DNA of 39,745 bases from JAHEJB01 sp041748175 (GTDB lineage Bacteria; Bacteroidota; Rhodothermia; Rhodothermales; Rubricoccaceae), in contig JBGTDU010000151.1 in the NCBI GenBank assembly GCA_041748175.1, positions 1-39,745 of the forward strand, in the 5' to 3' direction. The translations under genes were made by a program, and so were the position numbers. Below are positions 7,937 to 14,809 of this stretch, piece after piece. How positions within the stretch are numbered: position 1 is the stretch's first letter; the number at the start of each line of letters is the position of its first letter. The notes under the pieces are model-generated. The model was not told the DNA's origin, searched no databases, and was given only the letters and a program-made list of their open reading frames with translations.

Positions 7937-9276
7937 GCGCCGTCGCCTTTCTGATCCATCGCTCGGGTCTTGGGCTTGTCGGAACTAAACAGGTTGGCTG
8001 GCCGCGCATAGCTGACCCTGGGCTTCGCGACCCTTTCAACCGCGTCTTCCTCCGCCATTCGCTTGAGCCACAGGTCGGCCTGCCCTTTCCCGACGCCAAG
8101 CGCCTCCGCAATCTCATCGCGGCTTCGCGGCTCACTCAGCAGATTGAGGACGAGCCGCCTTGCTTCGCCAAATAACTGCTCGGCGGGGTTCGTCGCCGTT
8201 GCTGCTGTGGTTGGTTCAGTATCCGGCGGAGCCTCAGCAATCGTGGCGTTCGGCTCACGTACAACAGAAGCGGCGGGAAAGGCCAGTTGCCCCGTTTCAG
8301 GAGGATCCGTGTTCACGCTCCCGCCCCGATTCCGTGCGTCCCGTAGCAACTCGCCAACTTCATCGGAGTCGTCGGTCGTCGGCCACAGCTTCGCCCCTCG
8401 CTTCTGAAGTTCATCCAGCCCCGTGCTCTTCGAACCCGTGGAGCGGACGTAGACCGGGACGAGGCGAAGTTTTTCAAGCTGTTCCACCGCCCCCGACCAC
8501 GTGCCGCCCTTGTTGTAATCGGAATTGACGACGAGCGCCGCATCGGCAAACGCATAGATGTACTTGTTGCGCGCCATGGCGTTGCCTGCGTTGAATCCGG
8601 CCTTCGGGTCGAAGGGGGAAATCAACGTGAGGTGCTCCTCCTGAAGGGGAATCCTGTGGTCCGCCTGGAGCACCGCCCGGTCGAGGCCGTCCGCCATGAT
8701 CCCAACAACGCAACCACCGGCCTCGAGCGCTCCACGCATGGCGGCTTGATCAATACCCTTTGCTGCGCCCGAGATCACCCCGTTCCGAGAACGTGCCGCC
8801 AACTCGCCGACGCGCTCGGTGTAGGCAAGAAGCTCGTCGCTGGCCTTTCTGGAACCAACCACGGCCAGGCCCCCACGGTCCAGCAGCGCAGGGTCGCCGC
8901 ATCCGTAGACGACCGGCGGAGCCTTCTCTTTCAGGCGCGTCCGCAGGCGCTGTGGATACGTCTCATCCGCGCGGCTTACCACCCAGATCGCATGGCTATG
9001 CCACTGGTCGAGCGCCTGGCTCAACAGAAAGCCGCGTTCGAGGAGGCCTAAGAGTCGCTGTGCCGAGATCGCATCTCCAAACTCCCCGACCCGCTCAGCC
9101 CCACCTGCCGAAAGCAAATCTGCCGGCTCGCGTTTCAGATCGTGGAGCCGCCTAGCCAGCGCATGGTACTCGCGCGGCTTCAGCACGTCGGCCTCCTCTC
9201 TTCGTCGCCCTACGATGAGCGGCGCCGTGAGGAGCAAGATGGCCTTCGTGTTTTCGGAAACCTCGAATTGCATCAC
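7933..9276 (-). CDS. DprA/Smf-like protein with C-terminal winged helix
   Basis: 447 residues. The central Rossmann-like domain is that of DprA, the single-stranded-DNA-binding loader of RecA in transformation: AVVGSRKAS, then GVISGAAKGIDQAAM, GGCVVGIMADGLD, and NAGNAMARNKYIYAFADAALVVNSDYNKGGT. An N-terminal helical region precedes it. A C-terminal winged helix (LLSEPRSRDEIAEALGVGKGQADLWLKRM) follows a low-complexity linker, as in many DprA proteins. It starts 9 bp after the recQ-like stop, and its TGA overlaps the leader ORF ATG. Genomic context (restriction genes, helicase, DarTG) suggests defence rather than natural transformation; this is inference. The chromosome may carry a separate housekeeping dprA. 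Confidence 0.9.
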   Translation of the reverse strand: MMQFEVSENTKAILLLTAPLIVGRRREEADVLKPREYHALARRLHDLKREPADLLSAGGAERVGEFGDAISAQRLLGLLERGFLLSQALDQWHSHAIWVVSRADETYPQRLRTRLKEKAPPVVYGCGDPALLDRGGLAVVGSRKASDELLAYTERVGELAARSRNGVISGAAKGIDQAAMRGALEAGGCVVGIMADGLDRAVLQADHRIPLQEEHLTLISPFDPKAGFNAGNAMARNKYIYAFADAALVVNSDYNKGGTWSGAVEQLEKLRLVPVYVRSTGSKSTGLDELQKRGAKLWPTTDDSDEVGELLRDARNRGGSVNTDPPETGQLAFPAASVVREPNATIAEAPPDTEPTTAATATNPAEQLFGEARRLVLNLLSEPRSRDEIAEALGVGKGQADLWLKRMAEEDAVERVAKPRVSYARPANLFSSDKPKTRAMDQKGDGA

Positions 9277-9285
9277 GCCATCCCC

Positions 9286-11388
9286 TCACGTTTGCGCAAG
9301 CGCAAAGGGCCAAACGGGTCCGCTTCCATTGGACCGAAGCAGCCAGCCTGCAACCGTCAGCGTCCAGCGCGAGTCCACGATGTCGTCTACCAGCAGGACA
9401 GCGCCACCGGGATACTTCCCCTCAACGAGCCGCAGCGAACCGTCCACGTTGCGGGCCTGCTGGGTGCTGTTTTCCATCTCCTTCTGTTCGGGCCGCAGCT
9501 CGGTCTTATCAATCGCGGCATGAAACGGAAGGCCGAGTTTTGCAGCAAGACGGCGGGCGAAATCGGGCACGAGCTCGGGATGGCGAAGGGATGGAACGCA
9601 TGTTACCCAACGCGGCGCGGGTTGCGGGTTCCAATCGGCCAGAAGCTCGGCGCACGCCTCTACTAATGCATCGTCGAAGCGCCCGTCATGGTATTTGCCA
9701 CGGCGCACGAGCGCGCCCCATCCGCCATCGCCCCAGAAGCTGAGGGTCCGGCCAGGTTCGAGGCGATGCGCGGCTTCGATGAGGCCGGACAACTCAAACT
9801 GCGGCAGCCCACCGACCGGCCACTGCTTACGGGGCTCGATGGGGACGTTGGTTCGGCGGAGGAACTGGCTGGCGGCGCGAACCAGCGCTTCGTCCGGTGT
9901 TGTGGGGAGGAGCGGGAGTCCGGGCTCGGTGAGGCCCGAGGGGTCGCCGTCCAACGCGCGGATGAGAAACGCCATGTGCCCTTCTTCCAGCCCGACGTAC
10001 TCCTGCATCTGCGCCTGCTCGTCGCGGCGCAACGAGGTCAGGCGCACTGTGCGCTCCCAGAAGGCGTCGGATAGCGGGGCCACGGTGCGCTTCCACTTCG
10101 CCCCCTCCTTTGCGATGGGCGCGGGTTGCTCGAGCGAAAGCAAGAGCGTGGTTTTGAAAATGCGGCCGTAGCTGACGTTCACCCTGCCTTCTATCTCTCG
10201 AATCGACAGGCCGTCCGGCGCTTCGTCGCGGGTCGGGAAGGCGCTGTCGATGAAATAGCCGGTGATCTCCGTGTCCTCGGCGCCGCTCAGAAGCACGCCG
10301 TACGCGGCATCCAGCGCGCGCCCGGCGCGGCCAACCTGCTGGTAGTACGCCACCACGGATCCGGGCGTCTGGTAGTGAATAACGAAGGCGAGGTCGGGCT
10401 TGTCGAAGCCCATGCCCAACGCCGTGGTGGCCACGAGCGCTTTCATCTGGTTCGCGAGGAGGGCATCTTCCAGCATCGGGCGGCCTTCCTCGGTTTTGCC
10501 GGTGTAGGCGGCCACGTTAAATCCGCGCGACGAGAGCCACGCCGCCACCTGCTCGGCATCCCGGACGGTGAGCGTGTAGATGATGCCGTGGCCGGGCAGC
10601 GCTTCCATCTGCGCGGCCAGCCACGCCAGCCGCTCGGCTTGCCCCGCGAGGCGGATGGTCCGGAGTTTCAGCGACGGCCGGGCCAGATCTCCCCCCGAGA
10701 TCTCCAGATCGGGGCCCAGGATCTCAGACAGATCCTCCATCACGCGGTTGTTGGCCGTGGCCGTGGTAGCCAACACACGCAGGTTGGAAGGCAGCCGACG
10801 GACGATGCGTTCGATCAGCCGGTAGTGCGGCCGAAAGTCGTGGCCCCAGTTGGAGATGCAGTGCGCTTCGTCGATGACGAGCAGGGAGATTCGGTCAGCG
10901 ATGGTGGCCAGCACGTCGTTGCGGAAATGCGGGTTGTTGAGGCGCTCCGGCGAGATGAGCAGGATGTCCACCTCGCCGTTTTTTAGGGTGGCCTCCACGC
11001 GCGGCCAGTCGTCGTCGTTGCTGGAGTTGATGGTCTCGGCGCGGACGCCCATGCGCTGGGCGGCGGCGATCTGGTTGCGCATCAGCGCCAGCAGCGGCGA
11101 CACGAGCAACGCCGGGCCGGCACCCTGCTCGCGCAGCAGCTTTGTAGCGATAAAGTACACGAAGCTCTTGCCCCAGCCGGTTTTCTGGACGACGAGCAGC
11201 CGCCCGCTCCCTTCCACGACGTGGCGGATGGCATCTTCCTGGCCTTCCCGGAACTGCGCTTCGGGTAGCTGCGCGCCGATGCGGAGGAGTTCGAGGGCGC
11301 GGGCGAGGTCGTACTCGTGCCGACTTGGGACTCCGCTGCTCCTCAGTTCTTCGGGGCCACGTTCGGAGGTATCGGAATGGCTTGGCAT
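9286..11388 (-). CDS. RecQ-like helicase fused to a phosphoribosyltransferase domain
   Basis: 700 residues. The first two thirds are a RecQ-type SF2 helicase: FREGQEDAIRHV, Walker A KTGWGKS at 69-75, DEAHCISNWGHDFRPHYR from 173, TTATAN, and motif VI QQVGRAGR. The usual RQC and HRDC domains are not evident. Instead the C-terminus, about 600-700, is a ComF/PRTase-like domain: WVTCVPSLRHPELVPDFARRLA and the PRPP-loop motif VLLVDDIVDSRWT. The partner is the DprA-like gene 9 bp downstream, so this forms a helicase, PRTase and DprA set. The N-terminus MPSHSDTSERG is not RecQ-like; it repeats the HsdR start and was probably acquired. The substrate of the PRTase is unknown, and the domain may have lost catalysis. 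Confidence 0.92.
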   Translation of the reverse strand: MPSHSDTSERGPEELRSSGVPSRHEYDLARALELLRIGAQLPEAQFREGQEDAIRHVVEGSGRLLVVQKTGWGKSFVYFIATKLLREQGAGPALLVSPLLALMRNQIAAAQRMGVRAETINSSNDDDWPRVEATLKNGEVDILLISPERLNNPHFRNDVLATIADRISLLVIDEAHCISNWGHDFRPHYRLIERIVRRLPSNLRVLATTATANNRVMEDLSEILGPDLEISGGDLARPSLKLRTIRLAGQAERLAWLAAQMEALPGHGIIYTLTVRDAEQVAAWLSSRGFNVAAYTGKTEEGRPMLEDALLANQMKALVATTALGMGFDKPDLAFVIHYQTPGSVVAYYQQVGRAGRALDAAYGVLLSGAEDTEITGYFIDSAFPTRDEAPDGLSIREIEGRVNVSYGRIFKTTLLLSLEQPAPIAKEGAKWKRTVAPLSDAFWERTVRLTSLRRDEQAQMQEYVGLEEGHMAFLIRALDGDPSGLTEPGLPLLPTTPDEALVRAASQFLRRTNVPIEPRKQWPVGGLPQFELSGLIEAAHRLEPGRTLSFWGDGGWGALVRRGKYHDGRFDDALVEACAELLADWNPQPAPRWVTCVPSLRHPELVPDFARRLAAKLGLPFHAAIDKTELRPEQKEMENSTQQARNVDGSLRLVEGKYPGGAVLLVDDIVDSRWTLTVAGWLLRSNGSGPVWPFALAQT

Positions 11389-11450
11389 GTCTTCGTCTCA
11401 ATCCAGGGTGTCATGCCGTGGCCTGAGGCTACGAATGGGCGTCAACCCTA

Positions 11451-11537
11451 CCATTTTGCCAGATTCTACTGTTCCTGTTCCGTTTCGCCAGTGCCTACGC
11501 TCCCAATATATCGCCGCGTACGATACCATTTCGCCAG
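11451..11537 (-). promoter_or_regulatory. Three 12-mer copies in the hsdS-recQ gap (possible operator/promoter)
   Basis: On the minus strand CTGGCGAAATGG (11526-11537), CTGGCGAAACGG (11480-11491) and CTGGCAAAATGG (11451-11462) lie in the only long gap (166 bp) of an otherwise overlapping operon. Each copy differs from the first by one base. Copies are 46 and 29 bp apart. They could be binding sites for a regulator of an internal promoter driving the recQ-to-hsdR half. No clear -10/-35 pair is seen. Confidence 0.4.
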
Positions 11538-12229
11538 CCGAACCTCTCCTTTGCTCACGATACGGCGTTTTCCAGTTCCTCCTCCGCGTTCGCAAGATCG
11601 TCTTCCGATTCCGGCTCCGCCTCGGCGTTCAGCGGATCCACCTCGGCCAGCGTGCCCGCCGCCTCGCGCACATCCAGCTTGCCGGTGACCACGTCGGCGA
11701 TCAGGCGCGTGCGGTATTCGTTGAGGAGGGCGATTTCGCGGTTGGTGCCGTCTTCGGTCGAGGCGATGTCTCGCGAGGCTTGGTTGATGTACTCAACGAT
11801 GGCGGTTTGCTCTTCGGGCGGCGGATAGCAAGTCGGCATCGCCTTGAAGTCTTCCCAGTACAGCCGATTGCGATCTCTGACGATCCCTCGGGAGTAGTTA
11901 GTTGTCCACCTCTTGCATGTATGCCGACGTTCGGAAGAGCCTCTCAAAGTACCTTGAGTTCGTACCGGGCAGCGGACGGGCAATGATGTAGGCGGGGCTG
12001 ATCAAACCATCGGCTGGCGCAACCCCCACCGCGCCCTGCCACATCCGCATCGTGTTGTAAGCAATGTCCCCGGCAAGCGCACGCTTGTACTTGTCGCGAT
12101 CTGACATCACCTGTTTTCGATCTGAGTCCTCGAAGTCCCGGACACGTACACCCGTTCTCAATGAGACTTCGAGGATCGGCAGTTCGGCGAAGCCCGTTTC
12201 ATTACGCTGAGCGAACAACCGGCCGTTGC

Positions 12230-12287
12230 GCCGCACCTCCCAATGCTCGGGCACCTCGCCCAGCCACTCGACGCCGGAGTCTTTCAG
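12230..12287. repeat. hsdS TRD-entry direct repeat, copy 1 (TRD2)
   Basis: 58 bp encode the KDSGVEWLGEVPEHWEVRR entry of the second target-recognition domain. They match 12872-12929 with only a few mismatches, offset 642 bp. Such repeats allow exchange of recognition domains by recombination. Confidence 0.8.
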
Positions 12288-12871
12288 GGGCACGTCGGGG
12301 TTGAGGCCGCGGGTGACGGCACGGTGGATGATGGCCTGCTTCTGCTCCGTCAGCAGCGCGATCAGCTTTCGCTTCGCCCGCACCAACCGCCGCACCCGCC
12401 GGTCCACATAGTCCAGATAGCGAACGATGGCGGTTTGCTCGGGGAGGGGCGGGAGGGTGACTTGAAATGTACCTAGCTTACCCTCCGCGATAGCCGGATA
12501 GGCAATTCCGACCGATTCCGATGTCACCCGGTCCGTGAATACACTGCTCTGCGCCAGGTAGCTGACGAATTTGGGCGACGTTCCGTGATTCGGGGTGAGG
12601 ACCGCGAATCCCGTCGATGCTATGAGATCGCTTACAGATTGGTCGGCATGCCAAACAGCCTTCAAGTACGTTCGAACGGTGGAGACGATCGTATCCCCGG
12701 TGCGAATGACACGCCTGGCGCGGGAAGGCGCCACTGCGAACCGAATTCTCTCGGGCGTAGCAGTTAGCCGGCCAGTTCCAACCGCCCCAATATCAAGGTA
12801 GTCGAACTCGTAGTCCGGATCAGTCGTCTCTGGCAGCACCACCTGATTAGTGTTCAGCCAGTGCTTCAGTC

Positions 12872-12929
12872 GCCGCACCTCCCAATGTTCCGGCACCTCC
12901 CCCAGCCACTCGACGCCGCAGTCCTTCAT
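12872..12929. repeat. hsdS TRD-entry direct repeat, copy 2 (TRD1)
   Basis: This is the partner of 12230-12287. It encodes KDCGVEWLGEVPEHWEVRR at the start of the first target-recognition domain. Confidence 0.8.
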
Positions 12930-12955
12930 GGCAGGGTAGGGTGTGAGGTTGGCGG

Positions 12956-14809
12956 TCATGCACGAACCCTTTCCAACAAGCTGTCGGGGTTCCAGACCTG
13001 CTGCGCCAACTGCGTGTAGAGTTCTTGCCGCGCGTCCAGTTCGGCCTGCCCAAACGTGGCGTGCGGCTCAAAAGGCAACCCACATTCTCGAATAAACTGG
13101 TTGAAGCCGGCGTTGAGTTCGTAGGCCCGCTCGTGGAGGCTCTGTGCAAGAAGGTTCTGCCCGAAGTAATGCTCGCGCTTCACGTCGTACGTCTTCGCGC
13201 CGTAGCTGGCGTTGAAACTCTTGGGCAGCAGCAGCAGCCCACCCAGCCGGTTTCGTTGTTCCGCGAAAGCGTGCTCATTGTCGAACTCGTTTCGGTGTCG
13301 GTCGAACTTGTTGGCAAGAATGTGTTCTACCTCATAACGATTGCGCCCACGCTCACGCACGTACTCGTCGTACCGTGAGTCCAATCCGGACTTCGTTTCT
13401 ACAAAATCCGTCATGCGCGCCAAAATCCTGTGGATATGATTCCTGTTCTGCTGGTGCATGGTGAGGCCGTTTCCGGTATGGTAATCGCTCAGCTTCGTGA
13501 ACGTCTCCTTTTCCTCCCTAAGGCGCCGGTGCAGCTCTCGCGCCAGGGCCGCGGTGTCCAGCCCCCGGATATCGCGCATGACCAGGAACATGGCGTACTG
13601 CATCGTAGAGTATGCGATACTTCGGTAATTCCAGATACGCCAGGTGAGCAGAATGTCTACAAACCGCCCTACCAGCCAGAGTTTTTGCCGAATCGTCTCG
13701 TCGGAATCGTCGGGCCGCAACGGAGCCAACGACAGCATGTACTGCAGCGTAAATCCCGTTCGCGCATTGTAGTAAACCGGCTCCAGCCCTTCCGTTAGGG
13801 TCTCAGACGCCGCGATGCACAGCAGATAGCATCGGCTGTAGAACTCGAACTCGCGGTCGATGAACCGGAAGAAATCGTCGGCCTGAAGTAGCCCGACATC
13901 GGCGGCGGCATCGCGCACCCAGCGGTGGAACTCCGTGCCGATCCGGTCGAAGTCCTCCGGCAGTGCGTTCTTTTTGCGCTCTCGGATCTTCTGCGCGTAT
14001 TGGCTTCGGAGCCATGCCTTAAAAAAGTCAGGCTCTGCGTCCTTCCCGGCCGCGTTCAGCGCCCCTACGCGTGCTCGCCAGCGGTCGTTGGCCACCACGC
14101 GCCGCTCCTCCGCCATATTGGCGAGAACGTATCCCTTGAGCATGTCCGACGGCGTGAGCGAAAGCCCCCGGTCATTCATCGTCTCGAAGATGGTGTAGGC
14201 GTCGGCGTCGGAGTAGGCCGTGATTTCCACGAGGTGGACACTTTCTAAAAGCCAGTCGGTGAAGTACGGGAGCGCTTCGCCGGCGAGCTCATCCGGAAAT
14301 GCCTCCTCAATGTCGATGTAGCGGTCGTAGAGATTATGCACGGACTCGGAACGGTCCGAAGGATCAAACGAGGCTGCGTCGTCTTCGAAGAGCGCCCTCA
14401 TACACGACTCGCGCTCGGGCACATCAATGTTGAAGGAGATGTCTCCGTAGTGCTCCGACACAATCAGTTCGTCGACGTTGACCTTCGCCTCTGTATCCCG
14501 TTGCAGATTGCGCAACAGGACGATGAGCAAAGTCAGGCTTGTTAGCCTCTGCTGGCCGTCAACGACGAAGCTCGTGCTGTCCTTCCTACTGATTATGATG
14601 GAACCGAGGAAATAATGCGGGTACGTGGCGACTTGCTTGCGCTCGTGTTCCGGCCTGTACTCTTCCAAAAATTTGCCGCTCAAGTCGTTCAGCAGCTCGT
14701 GGACCTGCTTGGTCTTCCAGTTGTATTCGCGCTGGTAATAGTCGATAGAATATTTGACGCCCTTCAGTAGCTCGCGGACGGTTTTCGCTTTCCCGAGTAT
14801 TTCTTTCAC
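12956..14809 (-). CDS. DUF262/DUF1524 protein (GmrSD-like nuclease) inside the hsd operon
   Basis: 617 residues. The N-terminal DUF262 shows QREYNW at 26-31, FLGSIII and VVDGQQRLTSL at about 82-92, the ParB-like nucleotide-binding core of the GmrSD, SspE and DndB-associated families. The C-terminal DUF1524 carries an HNH-type motif, EVEHILANKF (His near residue 496), with NRLGGLLLLPKSFNASYG after it. GmrSD proteins are type IV enzymes cutting modified phage DNA with NTP hydrolysis. Here the gene lies between hsdM and hsdS, with a GTG start overlapping the hsdM stop (GTGA) and its TGA overlapping the hsdS ATG. It is thus fully embedded and translated with the RM genes. Domains are intact; the substrate is unknown. 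Confidence 0.92.
   Translation of the reverse strand: MKEILGKAKTVRELLKGVKYSIDYYQREYNWKTKQVHELLNDLSGKFLEEYRPEHERKQVATYPHYFLGSIIISRKDSTSFVVDGQQRLTSLTLLIVLLRNLQRDTEAKVNVDELIVSEHYGDISFNIDVPERESCMRALFEDDAASFDPSDRSESVHNLYDRYIDIEEAFPDELAGEALPYFTDWLLESVHLVEITAYSDADAYTIFETMNDRGLSLTPSDMLKGYVLANMAEERRVVANDRWRARVGALNAAGKDAEPDFFKAWLRSQYAQKIRERKKNALPEDFDRIGTEFHRWVRDAAADVGLLQADDFFRFIDREFEFYSRCYLLCIAASETLTEGLEPVYYNARTGFTLQYMLSLAPLRPDDSDETIRQKLWLVGRFVDILLTWRIWNYRSIAYSTMQYAMFLVMRDIRGLDTAALARELHRRLREEKETFTKLSDYHTGNGLTMHQQNRNHIHRILARMTDFVETKSGLDSRYDEYVRERGRNRYEVEHILANKFDRHRNEFDNEHAFAEQRNRLGGLLLLPKSFNASYGAKTYDVKREHYFGQNLLAQSLHERAYELNAGFNQFIRECGLPFEPHATFGQAELDARQELYTQLAQQVWNPDSLLERVRA

Larger units (their letters stand above)
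11555..12959 (-). pseudogene. hsdS: Type I restriction specificity subunit HsdS, frameshifted
   Basis: HsdS recognises the target with two target-recognition domains (TRDs) separated by helical conserved regions. The frame from 12959 covers TRD1 (opening GVEWLGEVPEHWEVRR), the first conserved region (LPEQTAIVRYLDYVDRRVRRL) and most of TRD2 (again GVEWLGEVPEHWEVRR). It stops at 11898, after YMQEVDN. The rest continues in another frame: NYSRGIVRDRNRLYWEDF, then EEQTAIVEYINQ and the tail to 11555. The break is a tandem duplication of AGTT (plus strand, 11896-11899 and 11900-11903); removing one copy restores a 466-residue HsdS. The shortened 353-residue product would lack the second conserved region. 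The start overlaps the stop of the GmrSD-like gene (ATGA). A sequencing error is possible but less likely for a 4-bp duplication. Confidence 0.9.

Noticed and set aside
7218..8135. Longer 305-codon frame for DarT
   Set aside because: The extra 90 codons overlap the dprA-like gene and have no resemblance to DarT; the ATG at 7865 gives the family N-terminus and an ATGA overlap.
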